Shown: positions 34,081 to 43,269 of the stretch, one piece after another
Numbering within the stretch: the first letter of the stretch is position 1
Layout: the number at the start of each line of letters is the position of its first letter
DNA from: JAHRVQ01 sp047616645
GTDB lineage: Bacteria > Pseudomonadota > Gammaproteobacteria > Pseudomonadales > Azotimanducaceae
Direction of reading: 5' to 3'
DNA: 43,774 nucleotides
Assembly (NCBI GenBank): GCA_047616645.1
Contig: JBLHIH010000016.1
Coordinates: forward strand, 1 to 43,774
The notes under the pieces: model-generated
The model's database searches: none
What the model was told of the DNA's origin: nothing
What the model saw: the letters and a program-made list of their open reading frames with translations, nothing else
Translations under genes and position numbers: made by a program

Positions 34081-36345
34081 ATGTATCTACCTATACTAGC
34101 ATTTGTCATAGCGAGTATTTTAGCAGCAAATGCTCCCACGATTTATATAAACGGGTACTACACGGTAGTGCTTTGCTTATGTGCCTTAATCGGAACGCGT
34201 TATGACTCAATAAGGACGATATCCGGCGGTATACTTGGCTTTATTTTTTGTCAGTATCTTGGTTTACAGTACGTTCATCAAATTTTACCCACATCGCTTG
34301 AAGGCAAAGAAATGTTGGTTGAAGGGCGAGTCCTGTCATTGCCGAAAGAAGGGCAGGGGCATACGCGTTTTGAATTTGAACTTCTACAATCCGAAGGAAA
34401 CTTCACTGCCAAAAGGATTGTACTAAATTGGTATTTCCACAACGCAGTCAGTGCGCCGCGTCCCGGAGAGGAATGGCAGTTTTTGGTCAAATTAAATCGA
34501 CCTCGTGGTGTCGTCAATGAAGGACTTTTTAATGTAGAGACATGGCTTTTGACGCGTAATATTTCTGCTCAAGGATATATTCGAGAAAGCACTGATAATA
34601 AGCGCCTAAAACATCCCACTCACCATCAATTGCATCATCGCTTAAGGTTAGTACTCCGAGAGTTGGTCGAGGCTCGACTTCCACCTGATCGAGAGCGAGG
34701 CTTAATAATCGCTTTGATAATAGGTGATAGTGCTGGGATTGATAAAGAGACTTGGGAAATACTCTCAAAAACCGGAACGAATCATTTGCTCATCATCTCG
34801 GGCTTGCATGTAGGTTTTGTTGCTGGCATTTTTTTCTATTTGTTTAGTTTAAAACCCTTGAGAATGAATCGAAGCCTAGTTGTTTTCTTTTCCGTTTTAA
34901 TGACAATTTGTTACGGGCTACTGGCAGGAATGGGATTGCCAGTTCAAAGAGCTTTGGTGATGGTCATTATCGGTTTAGGTGCAGTTCACGTTAGGAGAAA
35001 AGTACCGCTGGTTTTGATCCTATTGTATGCGCTTCTCATTGTGACATTTGTAAATCCTTTTTCTTCTTTAAGTCCGGGTTATTGGCTTTCTTTCGGCGCT
35101 GTAACCAGTTTGGTTTTTGCCTTCTCAGGTCGCCCAGCCTATGTACAAGGTTTGAGAGGGAAAATGGAATCGGCACTAAGGACACAGTGGGTTATTTTTA
35201 TCATGATGTCGCCAATTTTACTATATTGGATACATCAATTTTCGATTATAGGTTTTTTAGTAAATTTAGTCGCCATACCTTTTGTGGCTTTGCTTATTGT
35301 TCCTCTCTTACTATTGGCAACGCTACTGTTATTGTTGGATTTTGCTTTCGCAAATTTTCTATTAGATTTTACGTATTATTTAATGCAGATGTTTGTCAGT
35401 TTTTTGGAATACTTCGGCGATCTTCAATGGGTTTATTATCAGCATTCTGTCAAACGAATGGAAATATTACTCGCTTGTTTAGGCGGTGCAATTTTACTTT
35501 TTCCTAAGGGTTTAGTACCCAAGTGGTTAGTGCTTGTTTTATTTTTGCCACTATTTCTACCGAGTTCAAGTGAATTAAAGCCAGGGGATCTAGTGTTAAA
35601 AGTACTTGATGTTGGGCAGGGCTTGAGTGTGCTTATCCAAACTAAAAAACACATTGTCGTTTACGATACTGGGCCGATATACGGGAATGGTATTGACGCA
35701 GGAACTCGCATTGTTTCACCCGCTATACAAACCTTAGGTAGGAAACAAATTCACTCTCTAATAGTGAGTCATGGAGACAGCGATCATTCTGGTGGTGTTG
35801 AAGGCCTGCTAGAACAACATCTAATTTATCAATTCTTCGCTGGAGAACCAGAGCCAAGCTCAAAGGTAGGAAAAGTACTTCGCTGTCATAAAGGGCAAAC
35901 ATGGAATCTTGATGGCGTTAATTTTAGTTTTCTAAATGACAGCACTTCAGGAGGTGTAAATCGCAATAATAAATCTTGTGTATTGATGATTAAGGCTGGT
36001 GCTTTTAAGGCCTTGCTACCCGGGGATATAGAACTGACTAAAGAAGCTTCTTTGCTAAACTCTGCTCTGGTTGGCGTCAATTTACTGGTTTCACCACACC
36101 ACGGTAGTTTGACCTCTTCTTCTCCAGGATTCTTAAATCAATTAATGCCAGAAGTTGTTGTGGTCTCCTCGGCTTATAAAAATAAATTTGGCCATCCGCA
36201 CAGGAGAATTATTGAGCGCTACGAAAACCGTGGAGCAAGGGTACTGAACACTGCAGAATCTGGTGAGATTCTAATCAAGTTCATAGATGGAATAGTTCAA
36301 TACGAGTCTGAGAGGAATAAACATCCACGATTTTGGTATCAATAA
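34081..36345 (+). CDS. comEC: ComEC/Rec2 DNA internalisation channel
   Basis: A 754-residue polytopic protein. The N-terminal part has two to three helices and an OB-like periplasmic region (MLVEGRVLSLPKEGQGHTRF). The ComEC core contains GDSAGIDKETWEILSKTG, HLLIISGLHVGFVAGIFF and a run of helices to about residue 490. The C-terminal metallo-beta-lactamase-like domain has VLDVGQGLSVLIQ, SHGDSDHSGG, LLPGDIE and VSPHHGSLTSSS. ComEC carries one DNA strand through the inner membrane during natural transformation. The intact length and motifs suggest it works. The ATG lacks a strong ribosome site. The usual msbA neighbour does not follow. Confidence 0.94.
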   Translation: MYLPILAFVIASILAANAPTIYINGYYTVVLCLCALIGTRYDSIRTISGGILGFIFCQYLGLQYVHQILPTSLEGKEMLVEGRVLSLPKEGQGHTRFEFELLQSEGNFTAKRIVLNWYFHNAVSAPRPGEEWQFLVKLNRPRGVVNEGLFNVETWLLTRNISAQGYIRESTDNKRLKHPTHHQLHHRLRLVLRELVEARLPPDRERGLIIALIIGDSAGIDKETWEILSKTGTNHLLIISGLHVGFVAGIFFYLFSLKPLRMNRSLVVFFSVLMTICYGLLAGMGLPVQRALVMVIIGLGAVHVRRKVPLVLILLYALLIVTFVNPFSSLSPGYWLSFGAVTSLVFAFSGRPAYVQGLRGKMESALRTQWVIFIMMSPILLYWIHQFSIIGFLVNLVAIPFVALLIVPLLLLATLLLLLDFAFANFLLDFTYYLMQMFVSFLEYFGDLQWVYYQHSVKRMEILLACLGGAILLFPKGLVPKWLVLVLFLPLFLPSSSELKPGDLVLKVLDVGQGLSVLIQTKKHIVVYDTGPIYGNGIDAGTRIVSPAIQTLGRKQIHSLIVSHGDSDHSGGVEGLLEQHLIYQFFAGEPEPSSKVGKVLRCHKGQTWNLDGVNFSFLNDSTSGGVNRNNKSCVLMIKAGAFKALLPGDIELTKEASLLNSALVGVNLLVSPHHGSLTSSSPGFLNQLMPEVVVVSSAYKNKFGHPHRRIIERYENRGARVLNTAESGEILIKFIDGIVQYESERNKHPRFWYQ

Positions 36346-36375
36346 TCTCGTTAACTATCCTCCGTATGTTTGTTA

Positions 36376-37397
36376 TTAAGATGATATTAACTGAATTACT
36401 CGATCCAAATCATGAGAAAGATTCAGGTCATCCTTTGTCACTAGGTTCTCTGGTCTCAGGGCTACTATTTGGTCTTCTGATTTTAGTGGAGCGCTTTCGT
36501 CGGCATAATCTCTAACAATATTTTTGGAGATAGAGGCTGTTCTTTCGGTAACACTATTGTCCCGATTAATGATAATAGTATCTATGCCGTGGAGTAGCAT
36601 ATAGTTTTGTCGAAGAGTGGCGTAGTCTTTGCCATTATAGACTCCCAAAGAAACTTTGTTTATATAGGGTCCTGTTCGCAATACCTGAAAGTGCTTATCC
36701 TCAGCTAAGGCAAGCAAGGGTAAGGTTTTGGCCTCATTATCAACCGACGCGACAAGAAATCCTCTTTTGTTAGATTGAACATGATATTTTTCTTTTTCTC
36801 TAATGTAGGAATTGCTTCAATTGGCTTAATAGGCGTTTGCATGGGTTTGACTTGCTGAGGTTGTCTCTCCGGTAACTGTACGATGGAGCTTGATGAGCGA
36901 TCAATGCGTTCCGACGCTATGCCGAGAGCGGCCAAGCTTGTTTGTCGACCTTGGGCATTTTCATATTTGCTAAATACGCCAAGAGATACTTTTTTGATAG
37001 TTTTTAGCACTTGATAATCCTTATCTGCAATGGCGACCAATTCTTTTACAATATTTTCCGTTTTACCAATTGCTTGAACGAGATAGCCAGTTCTTTTTGG
37101 ATGTGAAGTTACTGATTCTAGTGACGAGCTTGCTTGATTATCATTTGTTATTTCAATTTTTAGGGCTGAGGTTTTTATTTCCTTATGGACAGTCGTTTTT
37201 TGATATATTCGAGCCTCTTTAGTCATAGCTGCAACGTCCGTCTGCGCACCGCATAGGTATAGCTTCCTACCTTCTCTACTAAGCCATTGACAAACAGTTG
37301 GGATGCCGCCTTTTGCCGAGGCTATTGAGTCTGTTGCTGAAAGCTGTATTGAATAAAACGTGATAAGACTGATAAATAGTCCTAAAAATGTCTTCAT
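36376..37397 (-). pseudogene. Secreted protein with two SPOR-like repeats, frameshifted at a poly-A run
   Basis: From ATG 37397 the protein starts with signal peptide MKTFLGLFISLITFYSIQLS, then a Cys pair (CQWLSREGRKLYLCG) and a SPOR-like unit (RTGYLVQAIGKTENIVKEL ... KKVSLGVFSKYENA, residues about 102-165). The frame ends early after LEKKKNIMF. One base restored in the A-rich run at about 36785-36800 lets it continue as YHVQSNKRGFLVASVDNEA and LALAEDKHFQVLRTGPYI and NKVSLGVYNGKDYATL, a clear second copy of the same unit, to a stop at 36376. The repaired protein would have about 340 residues. It probably binds peptidoglycan in the periplasm. The shift may be real or a homopolymer error. Confidence 0.7.
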
Positions 37398-37640
37398 TAT
37401 CAAGTGAATCTCCCTTTCCTCCATAGAGTATAGACCGGAATTGGAATTCGTCATTTTATTGGCAGATTTATTTACCTTTTGTTTCTTCTATATGGCACTA
37501 CTTCCAAGACAGCATCTTTTTCATGCCGCTTCATTAAGTTGCGGTTTCAATATGTGCTTGTTATATTCAAAAATTGTACTGATTTCTTTATGTGAATGAC
37601 TTACAGAATTCATCCTTCAAGCAAAAAGGTCCGGTTATTT

Positions 37641-38522
37641 ATGTCTTATACCAATCCCCAATATCTTCTAACAACAGATGAATTAGAAACTCTGATAGAA
37701 GCAGGTGACAACAGATTAAAACTATTCGATATCACCGTACACTTAGTGCCAAACCCACTCGGTTATAAAACAGTCTCAGGATTAGATGATTATAATAAGA
37801 CGCATATTCCCGAAGCTGCTTTTATGGATTTGGTTAAGGATCTTTCAGATACAAAAAGCGCTTTTGGTTTTACTTTACCTAAAATAGAACATTTACAGGC
37901 CGCTTATCGAAACGCTGGAATTAGTGATGATAGCAAAGTGGTTTTTTATAGTTCCGGACATTTGATGTGGGCTACTCGAGCTTGGTGGTTATTACTAAGT
38001 AGTGGACACAAAGATGTAGCAGTTTTGGATGGTGGTTTTAGAAAATGGACCTCTGAAGATAAACCAACTTCAAATATTGCCCAGGTCTACGAAGCTGGAA
38101 GTTTTAACGCTAAGTTTGATGAGAGTAAATGGGCTGGTAAAGACAAAGTAGTCAATGGCATCTCCGATACGGAAGTGTGTACAATTAACGCTTTGTCGCC
38201 AGGTGTCTATAGTGGTGATGCGGATATGCACTACGGGCGACGCGGTCATATTGAAAACAGTAAAAATGTTTATTATGAGGACGTTCTAATTGAGGGCTGC
38301 TTTAAATCTGCTGCAGAAATTGAGACAGTCTTTACTGAAAAAGGCATACTCAATAAATCCAAAATAATAACGTATTGTGGTGGTGGTATTTCAGCCACGA
38401 TAGATACGATGGCCCTCAGCCTAATAGGTCATGAGGGCGTCTCAGTCTACGATGGATCAATGAGTGAATGGGTAAAGGACGAGTCACTCCCGTTAACTTT
38501 AGGTAAAGAGTCGCCCGATTGA
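37641..38522 (+). CDS. Tandem-rhodanese sulfurtransferase (thiosulfate/3-mercaptopyruvate type)
   Basis: A 293-residue protein with two rhodanese domains. The first (about 8-150) has the fold (VVFYSSGHLMWATRAWWLL, VLDGGFRKW) but a serine where the catalytic cysteine would be. The second has the active Cys246 in TYCGGGISATI and ends VYDGSMSEWV. It transfers sulfane sulfur from thiosulfate or 3-mercaptopyruvate to thiols or cyanide; the loop CGGGIS does not match the classic SseA or TST loops exactly, so the donor is uncertain. I used ATG 37641 with AAAGG upstream instead of an ATG at 37596 that lacks one. It converges on ovoA, whose product is also a sulfur-histidine compound. Confidence 0.88.
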   Translation: MSYTNPQYLLTTDELETLIEAGDNRLKLFDITVHLVPNPLGYKTVSGLDDYNKTHIPEAAFMDLVKDLSDTKSAFGFTLPKIEHLQAAYRNAGISDDSKVVFYSSGHLMWATRAWWLLLSSGHKDVAVLDGGFRKWTSEDKPTSNIAQVYEAGSFNAKFDESKWAGKDKVVNGISDTEVCTINALSPGVYSGDADMHYGRRGHIENSKNVYYEDVLIEGCFKSAAEIETVFTEKGILNKSKIITYCGGGISATIDTMALSLIGHEGVSVYDGSMSEWVKDESLPLTLGKESPD

Positions 38523-38546
38523 AGTTAGTTTATGAATATACACTGG

Positions 38547-40655
38547 TTAATTTTTCACCCAAAGACTGACATCAGACAAGCTATGTTGAAACTTTCGACT
38601 TGTTTCTCGAATAACGAAAGGCACTTGTTGGGGGTCAGACATCAATGTGAATTGAGGTTCAAGTTTTGCCTTTAAACCATCGAGTGTCGTGAAGTTTTCA
38701 CCATCCTTCTTATATCCCCCTAACCAATTTTCCTTGTCCGTATGTTCTTCGAGCCAAGTATAGGGCGAGGCGATAAGCAATATGCCACCAGGATTCATTC
38801 GTTTTTCTATTGATTCAAGAAACAAGCTTGGATCATAAAGTCTATCAATCAAATTGGCAGCCAATACTAAATCATAACCCGTCAAACTTGGCTTTAAATT
38901 ACAGGCATCCCCTTGTAATAGTTCTACAGTACCGACGAGGTTATCAATTTTCATCTCGGAAAGTTGTCTCTCTTTGTAGAGCCTTAGATCACCTTGATCA
39001 GCTACGCTATAACGGATGAAACCATAATCTGCCAGTTGCACGCCTAAGTTGATTAGGCGAGCAGAAAAATCGATACCCGTTACATGATCAAATTTCCTCG
39101 CGAGTTCAAAGCTTGATCGACCCACTGCACATCCGATGTCTAAAGCTTTGCCCATGGGTTTATCACCCATAGCTTCAATGGCAATTTCTGCCAAGGCCTT
39201 AGGAAAATTCGGTACATTGTAGTAGGTATCACCGAAATGGAATTCAGCATATTCAGACAACATTTTTTCAGATTCGTAGTTTGATACGGTAGGGAGAATA
39301 GCTTCTCCCGCAACGACATAACGAAAACCCGCATGTTGGAAAAAATGCCTTCGAAAAGCGTATCGAGATGATGATCTACTCTCGTTACCACTCGAAATCC
39401 ATGACCCACCTTTAAACAAATTATGCTGTCCATCAAAGGTCGGAATAGTAAAGTCATCGTAGTAAGGATGGACTTTGAAACCGTTAAATGGATAGATAGG
39501 CGTCTCTGTCCATTGCCAAACATTACCAATGACATCAAATAGTTCGCCATGAGCGTGTAAATTTACGGGACAAGAAGAGGCCGCATGATCAAGGTGTATG
39601 TTCGCTGGAGACTGCACGCCTAATCTGATTTCATCAATTTCCGCGAAGTCATAGAGTCTGTACCATTCATCTTCTGTTGGTAGACGAACAGATTGTCCTG
39701 TGTGGGCAGCGAACCAATTACAAAATGCTTTTGATTCATGGAAATTAACTTCCGCAGGCCAATCCCAAGGCATGTCTACTATTTCAGTCATTAGGCGTAA
39801 TTTCCAACCTTGTACTGATCTTTGCCAAAAGGTAGGGCAACTGGCCTGCGCAAAATTGCGCCATTCCCGTCCTTCCTTCGTCCAATGGCTATCTTCTTGA
39901 TAACCACTTGCTTCGACAAATTCTAGAAATTCTTTGTTACTGACTAAGTACTTGCTTGCTTGGAATGCGTCGACATCGGCCTCATGCTCGCCGTATTCGT
40001 TGTCCCATCCGTAGATCGGATCCTCAAAATTTTTACCTAACTCAACTTTACCGGCCGGTATGCTAACGAGTTCGTTTTGTGGGGCATCACCGGTTTCTTC
40101 AGAGGCTCTCCATGCCTTACTTGGCTGTACGTAGTCAAGCTCATGCTGGCGAATAAGAACGGAAGACGTTTCGAGATGAATCTGTTCATGTTCAATACCC
40201 ATTATTATCGGCCACCAAGCGTTTTTCCAATCTATCGGCAAACTCAAAGGTGCCTCGCAGATAATTTTATTGACGACTGCTTTGACTTCCTGACGATAAG
40301 ATTTTACTTCTTTAACACTTGGCCAATCATAATGTTCCTCGTTTAGGTCGTCCCAACTCATTTCATCCACACCTATCGCAAAAAGAGATTCGAATTGTGG
40401 GTTTACGCGTTCGTTTAACAAACCGCCTAAGATCAGTTTGTTAATAAAAAAAGTTGCCGTGTGCCCATAATAAAATATTAGAGGGTGTCGCAAGGGAATA
40501 GATTTTACAAAATACGCTTTGTCTGACGATAGAGTTTCAAATAATGATTCGTAACGTTCCCAAGTTACCCTAAAGTAATCGGCTATTTCTTGACGCTTGG
40601 ACTCTATCTCACCTGTGTTGAGTTCAGGTGTGCGCAAATAGTTTGAAACTGACAT
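38547..40655 (-). CDS. ovoA: OvoA: 5-histidylcysteine sulfoxide synthase fused to 4-mercaptohistidine N-methyltransferase
   Basis: A 702-residue bifunctional enzyme. The N-terminal DinB-like region supplies the iron ligands His65 (YYGHTATF) and HxxxHxE with His156, His160 and Glu162 (IEHEQIHLE). A formylglycine-generating-enzyme-like domain (about 195-450) contains VRLPTEDEWYRLY and NVWQWTETP and ends near SRYAFRRHFFQHAGFRYV. The C-terminal methyltransferase (about 455-702) has the SAM motif ALDIGCAVGRSS with Asp506 and DLVLAANLIDRL. OvoA joins cysteine to C5 of histidine with oxygen and later N-methylates 5-thiohistidine to ovothiol A. The fusion separates it from EgtB. A hisC-like aminotransferase lies 139 bases upstream on the same strand. 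GGGAAG precedes the ATG. Confidence 0.95.
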   Translation of the reverse strand: MSVSNYLRTPELNTGEIESKRQEIADYFRVTWERYESLFETLSSDKAYFVKSIPLRHPLIFYYGHTATFFINKLILGGLLNERVNPQFESLFAIGVDEMSWDDLNEEHYDWPSVKEVKSYRQEVKAVVNKIICEAPLSLPIDWKNAWWPIIMGIEHEQIHLETSSVLIRQHELDYVQPSKAWRASEETGDAPQNELVSIPAGKVELGKNFEDPIYGWDNEYGEHEADVDAFQASKYLVSNKEFLEFVEASGYQEDSHWTKEGREWRNFAQASCPTFWQRSVQGWKLRLMTEIVDMPWDWPAEVNFHESKAFCNWFAAHTGQSVRLPTEDEWYRLYDFAEIDEIRLGVQSPANIHLDHAASSCPVNLHAHGELFDVIGNVWQWTETPIYPFNGFKVHPYYDDFTIPTFDGQHNLFKGGSWISSGNESRSSSRYAFRRHFFQHAGFRYVVAGEAILPTVSNYESEKMLSEYAEFHFGDTYYNVPNFPKALAEIAIEAMGDKPMGKALDIGCAVGRSSFELARKFDHVTGIDFSARLINLGVQLADYGFIRYSVADQGDLRLYKERQLSEMKIDNLVGTVELLQGDACNLKPSLTGYDLVLAANLIDRLYDPSLFLESIEKRMNPGGILLIASPYTWLEEHTDKENWLGGYKKDGENFTTLDGLKAKLEPQFTLMSDPQQVPFVIRETSRKFQHSLSDVSLWVKN

Positions 40656-40794
40656 TAAATCTTCCCTTTTGATAATTTTTTATCTTACTTTTTACTTTGG
40701 TTCTTGTGGCTCTGCTATCAGAATTGACTTAGTTAAAACTCTAACTGTATGAGCCCGATATAGAGTGCAAAATCTTGCGCTATAAACTATCTAG

Positions 40795-41922
40795 TTAAGT
40801 AGAATAGGTATTATTCTCCGATAGATAGAACTTGTTTTTTTGATGAGAAAAAAATCCAGATATAGCATCGAGAAGCAATTTATTTTCTTCCGGAGTGCCT
40901 ACTGTAATTCGAAGTTTGTCCTTCAAGCCTGGTACATCAAAATGGCGAACTAAAATATTATTTTCTTTTAGGTAAAGGTACAACCTAAGAGCTGAATGTT
41001 CTGGTTGGCCATCTGGCGTTACGAGTATAAAGTTGCTTTCACTCTCAATACTAGAAAACCCGAGCGATGCTAATTGGCCCACTAGTCTGCTTTTTTCATT
41101 CCTTACTTTTTGCCAGGTACTTCGCGCATAACTTTGATCTTGAAGGGCTGCGGCGGCAATTTGTTGACTAAAAAAATCAAGATTATAGCTATCTTTCGTT
41201 TTTTCGAGCATCGGTTTAATTATTTTCGAATGTGCAATACCGTATCCGAAACGCAAGCCAGCGAGAGAGTATCCTTTACTTAAAGTTCTAAGGAAAATGA
41301 GATTGTCGAATTCCTTTATTAAATCTAGACAATGATGTTGGATATCTGGATCAACAAAATCTACATAAGCCTCATCAACTAGAAGAATTGAATTTATGCC
41401 TTCGGCGAGTCGGCGGATTGTTGGTTTGTCTAGAAGACGTCCGGTAGGAGCGTGTGGATTAACAATAAATGTTAGTTTGCTATTCGCTTTGTTTACCTGA
41501 GTGATAAAGTCATCTGGTAAACTCCAATCTTCTTGAAGCGGGATTGGGAGTATGGGACAGTTTTGAATTTGTGCCAGAACTGGGTAGAGGGAATAGCTCG
41601 GGTCGGACATGGTTATTGTTTCTTCAGGGTCTACGAATGTCGTTATTACGAGGCGCAACAACTCATCGCCACCTCGTGTAGCAATGATGTTTTCTACATC
41701 TACATTGTGTAGATCTGCGGCAACAGATCTAAAATTTTCTGCAGTCGGAGGAGGGTACCTGCGTAGGTTCTCAGTGTTTAGGTTTCTCACTACCTCATCG
41801 ACCTTTGGTGATGCTGGGTAAGGGTTTTCGTTTGTATTGAGCTTGATTGTTAATTCATCATCAGGTTGTTCACCTGACTGGTACCCTTGCATTTCTGCAA
41901 TGTTTTTTCTTTCAAATGTCAT
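40795..41922 (-). CDS. Histidinol-phosphate aminotransferase-like PLP enzyme
   Basis: A 375-residue fold-type I aminotransferase. HisC features include LNTNENPYPASP, LRRYPPP, ATRGGDELLRL, VNPHAPTGRL and LLVDEAYVDF; the PLP lysine is Lys216 in RTLSKGYSLAGLRFGYG. HisC makes histidinol phosphate from imidazole acetol phosphate. It is not in a his operon: its ATG is one base past the greB stop and ovoA follows. Because ovothiol synthesis needs a PLP sulfoxide lyase (OvoB) of the same superfamily, this could be either a stand-alone HisC or an OvoB-type enzyme; the HisC signatures favour the first. The last 15 residues are poorly conserved. Confidence 0.82.
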   Translation of the reverse strand: MTFERKNIAEMQGYQSGEQPDDELTIKLNTNENPYPASPKVDEVVRNLNTENLRRYPPPTAENFRSVAADLHNVDVENIIATRGGDELLRLVITTFVDPEETITMSDPSYSLYPVLAQIQNCPILPIPLQEDWSLPDDFITQVNKANSKLTFIVNPHAPTGRLLDKPTIRRLAEGINSILLVDEAYVDFVDPDIQHHCLDLIKEFDNLIFLRTLSKGYSLAGLRFGYGIAHSKIIKPMLEKTKDSYNLDFFSQQIAAAALQDQSYARSTWQKVRNEKSRLVGQLASLGFSSIESESNFILVTPDGQPEHSALRLYLYLKENNILVRHFDVPGLKDKLRITVGTPEENKLLLDAISGFFSHQKNKFYLSENNTYST

Positions 41923-41923
41923 T

Positions 41924-42406
41924 CTATGACCAGCCTTCGTAACTAATATCTAGGATGGTCATCAGCACTTTTCCTTCAGGACTTGTGATCAGGCATTCAT
42001 CATCTATTCTTTTACCCAACAATCCTTTGGCCATTGGAGAATGTAAGCTAATCCAACCTTTTCTCAATTCAATCTCATCTGCTCCGACAATTCTCACTTC
42101 CTTTAGTTTGCCCGCTTCATTTTCTAGTTTAATCCAAGCACCAAAGAAAACGCTTTCTTGATCATCCGGTTTTCGATCAACAATCTCTAAATTATCCAAC
42201 CTCTTAGTAAGATATCGAATACGTTTGTCAATTTCCCTTAGTTGTCTTTTACCGTAAATATAGTCTGCATTTTCGGATCTATCACCCAATGCAGCAGCCG
42301 CAGCGACTTTTTTGGTAACGTCCGGTCTAGTGACTTTCCAGATCTTGTTTAACTCATCTCGAAGCGTGCGTGCTCCACTAGGTGTAATGTATATCTTTTC
42401 AGTCAT
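41924..42406 (-). CDS. greB: Transcript cleavage factor GreB
   Basis: A 160-residue Gre factor. The N-terminal coiled coil contains the catalytic acidic tip AALGDRSENADYIYGK and the GreB-like basic run KRQLREIDKRIRYL, which favours GreB over GreA. The C-terminal FKBP-like domain binds the RNA polymerase secondary channel rim. GreB lets backtracked RNA polymerase cut its transcript and resume. Its stop is one base before the hisC-like ATG, so the pair is co-translated. Confidence 0.94.
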   Translation of the reverse strand: MTEKIYITPSGARTLRDELNKIWKVTRPDVTKKVAAAAALGDRSENADYIYGKRQLREIDKRIRYLTKRLDNLEIVDRKPDDQESVFFGAWIKLENEAGKLKEVRIVGADEIELRKGWISLHSPMAKGLLGKRIDDECLITSPEGKVLMTILDISYEGWS

Positions 42407-42528
42407 TGTTCTGCTTTGATAAAAGTGGTGTTAAGTAATGACAATTCAAGTCCGAATTGAAAGTACGAGCCTATAATACGAGTGAATGTAGATTCTGGAT
42501 CTGATTTAGCTGATTTTTGACAGATAGC

Positions 42529-43245
42529 CTAATAGTACGTTTTTCTTGATCGAGTTACTCCGGTTGGCACCAAATAGGGCGTCTTCCGGCCAACGAGGGT
42601 TTCGATTAATAATAATTCTTCGTCGTCATGATTGATAAAGGGAGCGGGTTCGATAAACGATTGTTGCCCTTCTTGACGTATGTATTTTGGTTGGTCGTGA
42701 TGAGTAGGTTTTATTGATTCTTTAAGGCTCGGTTGCTTACGTGCGCTTATTTGTTTCTCACCGTAGCAGGTACACACATAGGATAGCGATTCTTCTACCT
42801 CGACATATGCTCCCGTGCCGCGGATACCAACGATGTCCTGTGGTGTCGTGATCAACATCGGCTTCCTTGGCGCAAAAACAGAGCGCATTTTACCCGACAA
42901 GAGGTTGATACTGGCAATACTAGGACTGGGAGTTCTGGATCCCCCCAATTTCATAGTTGACTTACTTAGAAGAATGAACGATTCACCAGAGACCACAAAG
43001 ATGATGTAACTTTTTTCGCCAGTGATAATGCTATCTCCTGGAATAATGCGAGACTCAAGCGTGGCCAATTGTCCATTTATGTGAACTTGACCTCCTAATT
43101 TAAAAATGGAACGGGAAAGTTCCAAGCTGCTTGGGGATTGTGAACAGGCGTTAAGAAGCGAAAAACTACTGGAAATAGCACCAATATTGAGGGCTTTTAC
43201 CAGAAATCTTCTGCGTGATTCTTCAATCTGGGTTATTCTACTCAC
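42529..43245 (-). CDS. FecR-domain protein with Tat-type lipoprotein signal
   Basis: A 238-residue protein. The N-terminus SRRRFLVKALNIGAISSSFS is a twin-arginine signal, followed by the lipobox LNAC. A FecR domain follows, with GGQVHINGQL, SRIIPGDSIITGEKSYIIFV and INLLSGKMRSVFAPRKPMLI and TTPQDIVGIRGTGAYVEVE. There is no anti-sigma transmembrane part, so this is the stand-alone secreted FecR type rather than an iron-dicitrate regulator. The C-terminal quarter has no recognised domain. Start is GTG at 43245 with AGGA upstream. Only 24 bases separate it from the start of the divergent barrel-like gene, suggesting joint control. Confidence 0.85.
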   Translation of the reverse strand: MSRITQIEESRRRFLVKALNIGAISSSFSLLNACSQSPSSLELSRSIFKLGGQVHINGQLATLESRIIPGDSIITGEKSYIIFVVSGESFILLSKSTMKLGGSRTPSPSIASINLLSGKMRSVFAPRKPMLITTPQDIVGIRGTGAYVEVEESLSYVCTCYGEKQISARKQPSLKESIKPTHHDQPKYIRQEGQQSFIEPAPFINHDDEELLLIETLVGRKTPYLVPTGVTRSRKTYY

Positions 43246-43269
43246 GATCTAATCCTGGGATAAACGGGT

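Noticed and set aside
35082..35507. Long alternative frame inside comEC
   Set aside because: It is a phenylalanine-rich shadow of the membrane helices of comEC with no start signal.
36785..36800. Programmed minus-one frameshifting at the A-rich run of the SPOR-like gene
   Set aside because: The zero frame reads GAG AAA AAG AAA AAT, which gives no full X XXY YYZ heptamer with good re-pairing in both sites, and no stimulatory hairpin is evident; a one-base loss is simpler.
40795..41922. Calling the aminotransferase ovoB outright
   Set aside because: Its motifs are those of HisC and adjacency alone does not show lyase function; kept as a question only.
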